From Diacronema lutheri (taxonomy: Eukaryota; Haptophyta; Pavlovophyceae; Pavlovales; Pavlovaceae), in assembly GCA_019448385.1 (NCBI GenBank), contig JAGTXO010000002.1:992001-1056000 (forward strand): a stretch of 64,000 nucleotides of DNA, in the 5' to 3' direction. Position 1 is the first letter of the stretch, and every line of letters starts with the position of its first letter. A model generated the notes under the pieces. It saw only the letters and a list, made by a program, of their open reading frames with translations, made no database searches and was not told the origin of the DNA. A program made the translations under genes and the position numbers. This document shows positions 1-9,477 of the stretch, piece after piece.

Positions 1-546
1 CAGACCATCAGGAAATCGCCATCGCGCGAGAGGTACCGCTCGAGCATCGCGTAGACCAGCTCGCTCAGCCCGGCCGCGTTCACCACGTCGGCGGCGAGCA
101 CGACGTCGGCGCCGTCGGCAAGCACGCGCGCGGCGAGCGGCGAGCGCGCGTCGCCGCCCGCGTCGCCTGCGCCCTCGCCATCGCTCTCGCTGCCCTCGCC
201 GCCAGCGCCGTCCGGTGGCCGCGCCCAATCGAGGAGCAGCGCGCCTGCCGGCGTGTGTACGCGCGGCGCGTTTGCCGCGATGTTTGCGCGCATGTGCCGG
301 ACCGCCTTGGCGTCGAGGTCGGTGAGCAGCACCGACGCCGCCTCGCAGCGCATCGCCGCGAGTCCAACGAGGCCCATGCCCGCGCCGAGCTCAAGCACGC
401 GCCGGCCGCGCACGATGCCCGGCCGACTCCACAGCCATTGCGCGAGGATGGCGGACGCAGGCCAAATCTTGGTCGGGATCTCCGAGCCGAAGCGCTCGCG
501 GCGGGAGGGGTTCTGCAGGCAGAGCACCAGCTCGGCGTCGGCGTCA

Positions 547-594
<48 letters not shown>

Positions 595-1208
595 ATTTCC
601 GCGCCAGATTCGGAGCCCGCGCGCCGCGCGTCGCGCAGCGCGGCCGCCAGCCACGCCGCCGGTGTGGCGCCGTCGGCGGCCGGCGCAGCGCCGACGGCAG
701 CGGCGGCGGGCAAGTCGGCGGCATCGACAAGCGGTCGGCGTTTGAAGGCCAGGCGAGTGGGCGGGTACATGTCTGCGCGGTGCGCGTCCTCGAAGGCCAC
801 ACGCCCGCCCAGGCCCGCTGCGTTCGCGCCGCCGCTCGTCGCACGCATCGCGGCGTCGACGAGCCTGCGGCATTCGTCGTCAAGCTCGAGGCTGCCCGCG
901 AGCTTGACCAGGCGTCGGGCGCCCCAGAGCGTCTGTCCCCACACAATCGCACCCTCTGCGCGCTCAGTCGCACGCACGACGCAGCGCAGCACGTCCGCGA
1001 GCCGCGGGTGGCGAGCGGCGAGCGCCGCGAGCTCGGCGAGGAGGGGCACGGCGCGAACGAGCAGCTCGTCGCGTGCCGAGGTGAGGCAGTTCAAGTCTGA
1101 GGCGAGCATTGCGTCCCATAGCTCACCCGCCGCGGCGGCGCTGAGCGCCGCGCGCGACGAGGCGTGTAGGCGCTCGAGGAGGACGTCCTCCGCGGATTCA
1201 CGTGCCAT
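1..1208 (-). CDS. Class I methyltransferase, METTL21/FAM86 (MTF16) family, 3' end cut by window
   Basis: The minus-strand frame is open from an ATG at 1208 to the window edge (402 codons, no intron seen). The C-terminal half shows the SAM-binding motif I LELGAGMGLVGL followed by an acidic strand end (LLTDLD), then the post-II motif DVVLAADVV, the arrangement of protein-lysine methyltransferases of the METTL21/FAM86 type. The N-terminal half (about 200 aa) is Ala-rich with an EGAIVWGQTLWGA segment; FAM86/EEF2KMT proteins also carry a long N-terminal extension. Between the halves lies an Asp-Ala dipeptide run coded by a GTCGGC microsatellite. Substrate cannot be read from sequence; EEF2 or another protein lysine is inference. 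The C-terminus is missing. Confidence 0.8.
532..592. repeat. GGCGTC hexanucleotide microsatellite inside the methyltransferase gene
   Basis: About nine copies of GGCGTC/GTCGGC. On the coding (minus) strand it encodes a run of alternating Asp-Ala placed just before the SAM-binding core. The period is six, so length changes keep the frame. Confidence 0.85.
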
Positions 1209-1460
1209 GGAGACTTCAGATTTATTCGTTACGACGGCGGGCGTTTCAACTGTTATTTTTAAGATGGGTATGTTTCAATTTCCAACTCAGCAGGTCGTGC
1301 CGGCGGAGGCAGCCTTGGCAGGGCGCCGCGGCGACGGGTGCGCCCATGCGCGCCGCGGGCGAAGCCTGCGACAAAAACGGAGCTATCGGCGCGCACTCGT
1401 CCACCGACGGAGGAGCAGCGGCGAAAGTGCTCCGGTCGACAGCCGGCGTGCGGAGCGTTG
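1209..1460 (-). promoter_or_regulatory. Intergenic region with an AT-richer stretch upstream of the methyltransferase
   Basis: About 250 bp between the stop of the next minus-strand gene and the methyltransferase ATG. The part at 1210-1290 is clearly lower in GC than the surroundings and contains A/T runs (AAAAATAAC on the minus strand) about 45-60 nt before the ATG. This is probably the core promoter and 5' leader; no named element is certain. Confidence 0.35.
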
Positions 1461-2357
1461 CTAGCACCGCACGTCCGGCGCGTCGAGGGCGAAGCGCACG
1501 CGCGTGCCGGTCGCGGGCGCCGAGGAACCGCGACGCTGCAGCGCCACGAGGGTGTCTGCAATCACGCTGACCGGCTCGCCCGGCTCGTCGCGCGGCGGCC
1601 GCTCGGGCGTCGCCGGCGCGCCGACGGTGCCCGCGCGCCGCGTTGCGACCGCAGCGCTCTGCAGCTCGGCGTCCCCGGCTGAGGAAAGCAATGCGCCGGC
1701 CGCGTGGCCGTTCGTCGCGCGCGCGACGGCAAGCGGCCGCCCTTGCCGCTCGCGCGTGAGAGAGCGGCCGTGCGCCGCGTCCGGCATCGCGGCCGCGCGC
1801 GCCGCCTCTGCCGCGGCGAGCGCGTCCGTGGCGCGCGCGTCCTCCGGCGCGCAAACGCGGGCCCACTCGCCGGCGGGCGGCAGCGTGAACGCGCGCGCGT
1901 GGTGCCGCGGGCGCGTGAGAGCGCGTGCGGGCAGCGCGCCGGCGCCACCTTGCCGCTGAGCGCCGGGCGCGCATAGCGCGCGCTCTAGGGCCACCGCCGC
2001 TCCGGCCGACGCGTCGCCGCCGGCGAAGCCCGCACTGCGCGCCGCGCCGTCTGCGCCGGGCGGTGAGCACGTGCGCGTGCGCTGGTGCGCGCTCCAGTCG
2101 TCGACGAGCGCGCGCGGGCTCAGCGCGCCGCGGCGCAGCTGCGCGAGCGCCGCGGCGATCGGGTCCGGACGCGCGCGCAGCTGCTGGTGGAGGACGAGCG
2201 TGTCCTTCGCGTAGATTTGCTCGTGCAGCGGCACGGCCGGCGCGGCGGCGCCGCGTGGGCGGCGCGCAGCGCCGACGACACCCGCGCTACACGCGTGCGG
2301 CCCGCGGCGGGCATCGGTGCAGCCAGCGAGCGTCCGCGCGCGGAGCCTGAAGATCAT
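1461..2357 (-). CDS. Hypothetical protein, possibly organelle-targeted
   Basis: An open frame of 298 aa from the ATG at 2357. The N-terminus MIFRLRARTLAGC is short, hydrophobic and Arg-rich, as in mitochondrial presequences. Residues about 45-85 (HEQIYAKDTLVLHQQLRARP and the following helix) look like a folded helical segment. The middle is Ala/Arg-rich and probably disordered, and the last 30 residues (VSVIADTLVALQRRG) look ordered again. The family is not recognised. The frame also stays open upstream of 2357, but an ATG that directly follows the change in composition is preferred. It lies in tandem with the methyltransferase gene (about 250 bp) and divergent from the desaturase. Confidence 0.45.
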   Translation of the reverse strand: MIFRLRARTLAGCTDARRGPHACSAGVVGAARRPRGAAAPAVPLHEQIYAKDTLVLHQQLRARPDPIAAALAQLRRGALSPRALVDDWSAHQRTRTCSPPGADGAARSAGFAGGDASAGAAVALERALCAPGAQRQGGAGALPARALTRPRHHARAFTLPPAGEWARVCAPEDARATDALAAAEAARAAAMPDAAHGRSLTRERQGRPLAVARATNGHAAGALLSSAGDAELQSAAVATRRAGTVGAPATPERPPRDEPGEPVSVIADTLVALQRRGSSAPATGTRVRFALDAPDVRC

Positions 2358-2915
2358 GAGGGTCTTCCGGAGGTGTCTGGCGGGCGGCTGCGTTGCGACC
2401 GTTTTAAGAAAAATTTTGGGGCTTTGTGACAGAACCCCCGGGAAGGGGAGATCCGAAGTCGATCCCAGTCCGGAGTCAGGGCGGGTCGGCGCGGCCCAGG
2501 CGTGCGGCGCGCGACACCTGCGCGCGCCGCCGTGAAGCTCGTATCGCGCGCGGCCGTAACACAGTCCTCGACCTTTTGAGGACGGCAAAGCGCGCGCGGT
2601 TGGCGCGGCGTACGCGCGAGGCCAACGAAAAACGCGCGATAAAGCGCGCAGTTGCCGCCGCTCCCACCGGGCTGCCGCCGCTGCGCAGCCGCCGTGCGAG
2701 CACAATTTTGGTGGCCGTCGCCTGCGTGGGCGGTACCAGGCCGTCCCTGCACGCCGTGCACCCACGGCCACTCGCTGGGCGCTGGCGGCTTCTGCGCGCG
2801 CACCACACTGGAGTACCTACCCACACTGGGGTCCTCGTCGAGGATTCCGGTGACCCTTGATCGACGCGGTCTTAAGCGTGATTCTGCGCGCTAGGCAGCC
2901 TCGGCGAGAGACGCG
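2358..2915. other. Divergent intergenic region between the hypothetical gene and the desaturase
   Basis: About 560 bp separating two genes that point away from each other, so it should hold both promoters. An A/T-rich patch at 2400-2425 (TTTTAAGAAAAATTTTG) lies 45-70 bp before the minus-strand ATG and could be its core promoter. No convincing coding region, RNA or repeat was seen in the rest. Confidence 0.4.
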
Positions 2916-4386
2916 ATGTGCCCGCCGACGTCGGACGTGCCCGTGGTCGCGGGTGGCGAGCGGGTCGACCCAGCGTGCGCGCCGATGACGCTGCAGGACA
3001 TCCGCAAGGTGATCCCGCAGGAGTGCTTCGTGAAGGACACGGGCCGTTCGCTCTGGTTCCTCGCGCGAGACCTCGCCGTGCTCGCGACCGCGCCGCTCGT
3101 CTACCCGCACGTGGCGGCGTCGGCCAATCCGCTGCTCTACCTCGCATATTGGAACTTCTACGGCTTCTTCATGTGGGCGCTCTTCGTCGTCGGCCACGAC
3201 TGCGGCCACACGACGTTCAGCAACAGCAAGCTGCTGAACGACGTGTGCGGGTGCGCGCCGCGGCCGCTTGGGCACGGCGTCGCGACGCGAGCGTGGGACT
3301 TGGCAAGCTTGGCGCGCGCGGCGAGGGAAGGCGCGAGGCGCGCCGACGCGCTGCCGCGCGCACGCGGCGGGCGGCGCGCGTTGCACGCGCGACGCGGTGC
3401 GGCATGCGTGTGCGGCGCTCACGCGAGCGGCGCGCCACGCGCCATGTATCCCCCCCCCCCCCCCCCCCTTCCCCAAAAAAACACACACACACCTACACAC
3501 ACGCACACCACCCTCCCGCTCGCCTCTTCCTCCCCAGCCACATCGCGCACGCGCCCCTGCTCGTGCCCTACTACCCGTGGGCCATGTCGCACCGCCGGCA
3601 CCACATGTACCACAACCACCAAAAGAAGGATGCGAGTCACCCGTGGTTCACCAAGGCGTCGATGCCCAAGCTGCCTGCCTTCACGCGCTCCTTCCTCAAA
3701 TCGCCGCTGGCCCCCTTCCTCGCCTACCCCATCTACCTCTTCGAGGGCTCCTTCGACGGTTCGCACGTCTTCCCGCTCTCCAAGCTCTACCGCGGCGCGT
3801 CCACGCGCGCAAAGCTCGAGTGCGCCGTCTCGACGGCGACAGTGCTCGCATTCGGCGCGGCAGCCAAGCTCGCGTGCGGCTCGTGGGCGACGCTCGCGCT
3901 CGCGTATGGCGGCTGCTACGCGTGCTTCACCTTCTGGCTCTTCATGGTGACCTACTTCCAGCACCACGACCACGGCACGCTCGTGTACGACGATGCGGAC
4001 TGGTCGTATCTCAAGGGCGCGCTGCAGACCATTGACCGGACATACGGCTTTGGCCTCGACAGCCTGCATCACAACATCTCGGACGGGCACGTCGTGCATC
4101 ACCTCTTCTTCACGCAAGTGCCCCACTACCACCTCACCAAGGTGCGCGCGCGCGGCGGGTGGGTGCGCGCGCGCGCGCGCGCATTCTGACGGCGCCATCA
4201 CCGCCGGCGCCGCCGCTGCCGCTGCCATCGCTGCCGCCGCAGGCGACGGAGCACGTGGCTCCGTTCCTCGCAAAGGCGGGCGTGTACAAGAAGGTGGTGC
4301 ATGACAACTATCTCAAGGACTTTTGGCGCACCTTTCTCACGTGCAACTTCACCGGGTGGAAGTGGGCCAACGGCAAGGCAAACTAG
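2916..4386 (+). CDS. Membrane fatty acid desaturase (delta-12/omega-3-like)
   Basis: Three exons by frame and splice logic: 2916-3250, 3538-4141 and 4243-4386, giving 360 aa. Both introns are GT-AG, and the phases fit exactly. All three di-iron histidine boxes are present: HDCGH (exon 1), HRRHH (exon 2) and HVVHH (exon 2), with membrane helices around them. There is no cytochrome b5 domain at either end. Spacing and the YYPWAMSHRRHH context match acyl-lipid delta-12/omega-3 desaturases, which insert double bases of unsaturation into membrane-bound C18 or longer acyl chains in the ER or plastid envelope. Regioselectivity cannot be decided from sequence. Intron 1 (287 nt) carries a C19 tract and a CA-rich stretch near its 3' end. 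Confidence 0.92.
3450..3510 (+). repeat. C19 tract followed by CA-rich repeat in desaturase intron 1
   Basis: Nineteen consecutive C (3450-3468), then CCCC and A7, then an ACAC-rich stretch reaching close to the 3' splice site at 3536-3537. It is a pure-pyrimidine run on the sense strand in the place where a polypyrimidine tract is expected. Confidence 0.9.
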
Positions 4387-4768
4387 CCGCGCGCCACGCG
4401 CACGGAACGCCTCGGCGCGCGCGGCCGGCGCCGTGGTGGATGTGGGAGCTTGTTCCAGCTGGAACGGTCGGGCGGCCACGCGCCGTGCCGGGCGGCGGCG
4501 GCCTCCCACTCCGAGGCGGCAGCCATGCAGGACGGCGGTGGCCACGCGGGGCGGCTGCAGCCGCGAGCGGCGCGCCACATGGTGCGCGGGCCAGAGACCG
4601 CGACGCGCGCGCCGCGAACCGCGCGCCGCCGAGGTGGCTTTGGCATAAAATTGTTTCTTACATGCATCAGAGATCCGTCATCACCTACCAATGCAGTCTG
4701 CGGCGACGGCGCTCGAGTCGACCGACCCCGCGATCGGGCCAACGCGTGACCTCCGCGCGCGCCATGTC
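4387..4768. other. Convergent intergenic region, no gene seen
   Basis: About 380 bp between the stop of the desaturase and the stop of the next, minus-strand gene. It should contain both 3' UTRs. A lower-GC patch at 4640-4700 (ATAAAATTGTTTCTTACATG) could serve polyadenylation of the desaturase transcript. No supported coding region or repeat. Confidence 0.4.
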
Positions 4769-5494
4769 TCAAATGAACGGCGGCACGCTCGCAGCGACGG
4801 GCGGCGCGAATCCGGCAAGGCGCGGCGCGGCGGCGGTATCGGCGGCGATTGACGGCACGGGCACGCTCGCGGCGAAAATGGGCTCGAGCGACGCAAGCAC
4901 GACCTTGTCGCGCGCCGCGCGCGCGCGCCACGCGCGGCAGCCGAGGACGGCGCATGCGGCGCCAACGGCGGCGGCGAGCGCGGCGACGGCAGCGGCGGCG
5001 GCGCGGACGAGCGCCGGGTCGATGTGCAGGCGCGGCCGCGGAGCCGCCATGCGCTGCGGCGCGGCGATGTGCGCCGCGCGCGCGGGCGGTTGCGCGGCGC
5101 GCGCGGGCGAGGCGGCATTGTGCGCACGCTCGGGCGTGGCCGCGGCAGCCGCGGCGGTCGCCGGCGCCACCGGCGCGTCGCGCGGCGCGAGGCGGTCGAT
5201 GCCGCGCCGCACGGCGCCCTTGCCCGCGTCGACAACCAGGTCCGTCAGGCCCGACTCGTCCGCCGCGCGCTTGAGCGCGACAGCCGAGTCTGCCGCCTGC
5301 CGAGCCGTCGCCGCCGCCTGGCGCGCCGTGTCGGCCGCCGCGTGCGCCGCGCCGGCGGCTGCCTTGCCGGTAGTCTCTGCCACATCTCGCGCGTGTCGCA
5401 CGCGCTCCGCCAGCTCGTCCGCCCGACCGAGGGCCGCGCATGCCGGCAGGGCGCCGGCGAGGAGCGCGAGCAGCGCGAGGCAGGGGCGGGCCAT
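4769..5494 (-). CDS. Secreted or endomembrane Ala-rich protein with one membrane helix, unknown function
   Basis: Single-exon frame of 241 aa with an ATG at 5494. It begins with a textbook signal peptide (MARPCLALLALLAGALPACA). Residues about 25-90 form an Ala/Arg/Glu-rich helical or coiled-coil segment with repeats of the type TARQAAATARQAADSA, similar in feel to LEA or apolipoprotein-like amphipathic repeats. A Pro/Ala-rich linker follows. A hydrophobic stretch near residues 160-185 (AAAAVAALAAAVGAACAVLG) is a likely membrane anchor with a basic flank (RAWRARAARDK). No family is recognised. The signal peptide could also be the first part of a bipartite plastid-targeting sequence. Confidence 0.6.
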   Translation of the reverse strand: MARPCLALLALLAGALPACAALGRADELAERVRHARDVAETTGKAAAGAAHAAADTARQAAATARQAADSAVALKRAADESGLTDLVVDAGKGAVRRGIDRLAPRDAPVAPATAAAAAATPERAHNAASPARAAQPPARAAHIAAPQRMAAPRPRLHIDPALVRAAAAAVAALAAAVGAACAVLGCRAWRARAARDKVVLASLEPIFAASVPVPSIAADTAAAPRLAGFAPPVAASVPPFI

Positions 5495-5566
5495 CCTCCC
5501 TCCAGGGCAGGGCGTTCCGTTCTCCTATGGGAACCCGAACCCTTCTTAAAAGTTAAAATCTGTGTC

Positions 5567-5600
5567 ACCGTCTTGCGGCCTTGACAGGCCGCAAGACGGT
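5567..5600. other. Perfect 14-bp hairpin
   Basis: Arms 5567-5580 and 5587-5600 are exact reverse complements (ACCGTCTTGCGGCC on the left), with the 6-nt loop TTGACA. The hairpin lies about 70 bp upstream of the secreted Ala-rich gene and on the 3' side of the tRNA-Gln. It could be a 5' UTR structure of the minus-strand gene, a footprint of a small inverted-repeat element, or a small RNA; the sequence alone does not decide. Confidence 0.6.
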
Positions 5601-5650
5601 CCGATCTCACAGGGCAAGCCGCTCACGGGCGTGCGCGGTGCGCTCTTTTT

Positions 5651-5661
5651 GGGGGGGGGGG
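5651..5661. repeat. G11 tract
   Basis: A homopolymer of eleven G preceded by TTTTT. On the minus strand it is poly-C upstream of the gene at 4769-5494. No gene was found between 5495 and 5862; the 5567-5600 hairpin and this tract are the only structured elements. Confidence 0.8.
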
Positions 5662-5862
5662 ATTGCCCGGTGCTAAGCGGAAGGCGCGGCGCGGCGTGCT
5701 CAGTCGAACGCACCCACCCATCCCCGTGGACGCGGCCGACTGTAGCGCTCGCGCACGACGAAAGCGCGGTCGTACGAGCGCGACGCGACGCACGCTATCT
5801 CAAGCCGCTGAGGTTGAAGCGTCGATGGCTGGGCGCAGCCCGCTCACGATTTGGGCAAAAAT

Positions 5863-5867
5863 AAAAA
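5863..5867 (-). terminator. Pol III terminator of tRNA-Gln
   Basis: On the minus strand, TTTTT begins three bases after the tRNA 3' end, with a second TTTTT just beyond. This is the usual RNA polymerase III stop signal. Confidence 0.75.
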
Positions 5868-5870
5868 GCA

Positions 5871-5942
5871 GGTCCCATTCAGATTCGAACTGAAGACTCA
5901 GGTGTCAGAAACCTACGTGCTAACCACCTACACTATGGGACC
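5871..5942 (-). tRNA. tRNA-Gln (anticodon CUG)
   Basis: The 72-nt minus-strand sequence folds as a full cloverleaf: 7-bp acceptor stem GGTCCCA/TGGGACC, D arm starting TAGTGTAGGTGGTTAGCACG, anticodon stem TAGGT/ACCTG with loop TTCTGAC, and T arm TTCAG-TTCGAAT-CTGAA. The anticodon is CTG, which reads CAG (Gln). The opening bases (GGTCCCATAGTGTA) resemble other eukaryotic tRNA-Gln genes. There is no intron, and the CCA end is not encoded. Internal A and B boxes for TFIIIC lie in the D and T arms. Confidence 0.96.
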
Positions 5943-6058
5943 GGTTTGCTGCGAATGAAGGGAAATTTAGTGTATTTGAAAAATCGGTCTGGCACTGAGG
6001 ACTAGACCGTCAATCCAGTTGCGCCAGCGGGGCTTGCGTACGCGCGACGGTGGCGGCC

Positions 6059-7689
6059 ATGGCTGCTGCGATGGCCGCCGTGCGCGCACTCGCCGCGCTT
6101 GCCGCGTGCGCGGCGCCGGACGTTGGCGCGGAGCTGGCGGCGTGGCTCGCGGCGCGCGGCGTCGACGCGTCAGCGCTCGAGCTGCGCGTTGCCGACGACG
6201 GCCCCCGCCTTCACGTGTCGCGCGACGCGGCGGCCGGCGCCGTGCTGCTCGAGCTGCCGCCGGCCGCGCTCCTCTCGTCGGCGCTCGCCGTGTCGAGCGC
6301 CGGCCCGCTTGGCGACGTCGCGCGGCAGCATGACGAGCTGGCGGTGCCGCCGTTTATGCTCGCGCTCGCGCTCGCGAGCGAGCGTTCGCGCGCCGCCGAC
6401 TCGCCCTACGCGCCGCTGCTGCGCGCGCTGCCGTCGCGCGCGCAGCTCGGCGGTCTGCCCGTGCTCGCGCCGGCTGCGGCCGACGCGCTGCGCGGCACGG
6501 ACGCGGGCGCGCTGCTCGGCGAGCTGGTGGCAGAGACGACGCAGACGCACCGCGACGTTGTCGTCCCGCTCGCGCGCGAGCACCACGGCCTCTTTTCGCG
6601 CGGCGATCCGCCGAGCGCGGCCGCATGGCGGTTCGACCTTGCGCTCGTTTGGGCGTGCGCCGCCGAGCTGCGCGCGCACGGCCGCGCGCTCGTGCCGTTC
6701 GCGAGCGCGGCGCGACACTGGCAGCCGGGCGCGCCCGGCGACGAGGGCGCCGCGCTCGTCGAGCGCGCCGACGGCGGCGTCGTGCTCGTGGCCACGCGCG
6801 CGCTGGGCAAGGGCGATGAGGTGCGCGTCAACTTGGGCGCGCGGCACGGCGGCGAGCTGCTGCTCGCGCGCGGCACGCTGCTCGTGCGCGGCGGCGCCGG
6901 TGGCGATGGCCACTGCGCGCGCTTCAGCATGGACGACGCCGAGCTGCGCGCGCGCGCCGACGGCGCCGCGCACGGCGCTCGCGCCGCTCGCCGCCGACTT
7001 CATCTCCTCGCCGCCGTCCTGCACGTCGAGCAGGGCGGGCTGCTCGAGCTGCGCGACGCGCGGCTGCCCGCGCGCACGCTGAGCGCGCTGCGCCTCTACC
7101 TGGCCGACGACGACGAGATCAACGCCCTCTGGGCGCGGCGCGCCCAGCTCGTCGCGCGCGCGCGCGATGCGCCACTCGGTGGCGGCGCGCCGGACGTGTG
7201 CGCGCCCGACGAGCCGGACACGCCACTCGGTCCACCGCTCGTCGCGCCGCTCTCGCGCGCGACGGAGGAGCTCGTCGCGCTCAACTTGCGGCACGTCGCG
7301 GCCGAGCGGCAGGGCGGCTACGCGCGCGGCGAGGGCCATGGCGACGATGGCGATGGCGATGGCGATGCGCTGATCCTCGAGCGCGCGCGCGCGCGCGGGT
7401 GGGTCGGCGCGCGGCACGACGGCGCGCAGCTCGCGCAGGCCGCCGCAGCGCTACGCGCGCTCGAGGCTGGCGTGTGGGAGTTCGCGCAGCGCGCCGCCGA
7501 CGAGCGGCTTGCCGCGCTGCGCGAACTGCCGCTCGGCGCAGCCGACGTGGGTGAATACGCGTGCGTAGCGCGCGCGCCGCGCGCGCGCGCGCCGGCCGTC
7601 GGGCCGTCGGTGGCGGCGGCGGCGGCGGCGGCGGCGCTGCCGCCCACGCCTGGGCGGGCGGCGACGGCGGAGGCGCGCGCGCCGGCGGC

Positions 7690-7734
<45 letters not shown>

Positions 7735-8896
7735 GCGCGGTGCGGGCGTGACCGCATGGGGCGAGGCGGAGGTGAACGCGTGGCTCGCACGGCTCGGCGC
7801 GCGGCCCGCCGACGGCGCGCGCGCCGAGCCGCCGCGCCTCGCCGGCGTCGCGCTGCTCGCGCTCGCGCGACAGGCGCGCACCCTCGCCGCCTCGTCCGAG
7901 CGCCACGGCGCAGAGGCTCTCGTGCGCGCCACGCTCGCGCCGGCCGCCGATCTGCCCGCGGACGCGAGCGCTTTGCTGCTCGACGGCGCGCTCGCGCTGC
8001 TCCGCGCGCACGAAGTCTCGCGCGCGCCGCCGCTCGCGTGGGCGCAGGACGAGGGGCGCATTTGGCTCCTCGCGCGGCTGCACGCGCCCGAGCTCATCGG
8101 CGCGGGCGTTGTGCTCGGCGCTGACAGGCGCACGCTCGAGCTCACGCTGCGCGGCGCGCCGCGCGGCGCCGGCGGCGCCGGCGTATCGCCCGCGCGCGCC
8201 ATGACGACGTACAACGTGACCTTCGAGCTGCTGCACGAGGTCGAGCCGCTCGACGCGGCAGCGGCGGGCGGCAACGGTCACGGTCACGGTCACGGCGACA
8301 GAAATAGCAACGGTAACGGAAACGGCGACGCCGACAAGGCCACTGTCGCGTCGAGCTCTGTTCTTGTCGGTCGGCAGGTCGTCTCGATCCTGCTGCGCAA
8401 GGGGCAGAGGCGCGACGCCGACGTCGGCGCGGCTGGCGGCGCGGCCGGTGGCGGCGCCGGAGGCGATGGCGGCGGTGGAGGCGGCGGCGATGGCGGCGGT
8501 GGAGGTGGCGGCGCGCCGTGGCGCCGGCTGCTGCGCGACGGCAAGCTCGACGAGCAGCTGCGCAGGGCGGGCAAGCTGCGACCCCACTTTGCGATCGTCG
8601 GCGCGGTGCACGACGCTGCCGCGGCGGACGAGGCGGAGGACACGCGCGCGGCGGACAACGTGCGCATGCTCGAGGACAAGTTTGCGCGCGAGGGGCGCGG
8701 CACCCTTGCCGACGTGCTCTTTGGCGACGTGGGCTCGGGCGCAGGCGCGCGCGCCGCAAAGGACGCGGCCGCGCGCGCGCCCGACGGCAGCGCGGCCGCT
8801 TCTGCGGCTGGCGCCGTCCCGCGCGCGCGCGGCGCGGGCGAGCGAGCCGTGCGCGCGCGCGTCGACGCGCACGGCACCACCGTCGGCATCTCGTGA
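6059..8896 (+). CDS. Divergent SET-domain protein (Rubisco LSMT/SETD-like) with long low-complexity C-terminus
   Basis: Single-exon frame of 945 aa from the ATG at 6059. Residues about 40-310 follow the LSMT/SETD3/SETD6 layout: a GAVLLELP strand, then SPYAPLLRALP, an insert helix with FDLALVWACAAELRAHG, then LVPFA and GDEVRVNLGARHGGELLLARG. Two usual SET hallmarks are altered. The Asn-His pair after LVPFA is replaced (ASAARHW), and the Tyr of the Y-G-x-x-N-x-E-L-L motif is Leu with Gly in place of Asn. Methyltransferase activity is therefore doubtful. The rest has a 17-residue poly-Ala run, Gly-rich and His-Gly repeats and a final charged region. It may be a protein-binding relative rather than an enzyme. 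Confidence 0.7.
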
Positions 8897-9308
8897 CGGG
8901 CGGCGCCCTGGCAATTTCAGCCCCTGCGCAAAGCCCCGCCGTGGCCGTACGATGGCGGCTGCGGGCGACGAGGGCTCGCGGCACCTCGTGCAACTGCGCG
9001 CGCCGGCGCGCTACGCGGCTGGGGACGGCAGCGGCTTCGACGAACAAATTCGCCGCGCCCGTAGCGCGCGCACGTGCTGCACGCCGCGCCGGGCGCGCGC
9101 CGCGGGCGCCGCTCGACGCGCATCCCAAGCGCGTTGGTCGACCGACGCTTCTGTGCGCGCTGATCGTACGTCGCGCTCTGCCGCTCACGCGGTGACAAGG
9201 AGACGGGCGGCAGTCGGCCGTCCTTTTTCAACACCGGCTGCTGGTGCGGCGCTGCGAGCGCCTACGCGCATCGCGGCGAACCTCCGGAAATGGACGTGGG
9301 CAGAGCGA

Positions 9309-9350
9309 GGGGGGGGTGGGGGGGGGGGGGTGGGGAGAGAGAGAGAGGAC
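9309..9350. repeat. Poly-G tract and (GA)n run
   Basis: A G-rich run interrupted only by single T bases (9309-9335) followed by GAGAGAGAGAGAGG. On the minus strand this is poly-C plus CT repeats, directly downstream of the decayed beta-trefoil fragment. Confidence 0.85.
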
Positions 9351-9377
9351 AGGACGATATTGCCAATTGGGAACAAA

Positions 9378-9440
9378 CGCACGCTGGCGGCAAGGCGGCC
9401 GTCGACGTGGTTCCTGCCGATGCCCATCTTGAAATGATTT
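9378..9440 (-). pseudogene. Decayed partial copy of a beta-trefoil repeat
   Basis: On the minus strand this stretch reads MGIGRNHVDGRLAA, clearly related to MGIGRDDVGGHLVANRD in the beta-trefoil gene about 300 bp upstream (9690-9760). The DNA similarity covers roughly 60 nt and then fades. No start, no complete domain and no flanking exon were found, so it looks like the remnant of a small tandem duplication. Confidence 0.6.
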
Positions 9441-9477
9441 GCGCCATGCGCGCGCGCACGCGTGCCGCACGGCGGCG

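Noticed and set aside
4321-5549. Plus-strand open frame of about 400 codons across 4323-5549
   Set aside because: It runs through the desaturase 3' exon in another frame and is antisense to the signal-peptide gene; the composition is that of a shadow frame.
5567-5600. Hairpin as a bacterial-type terminator
   Set aside because: The window is eukaryotic, and no U-tract follows either strand of the stem.
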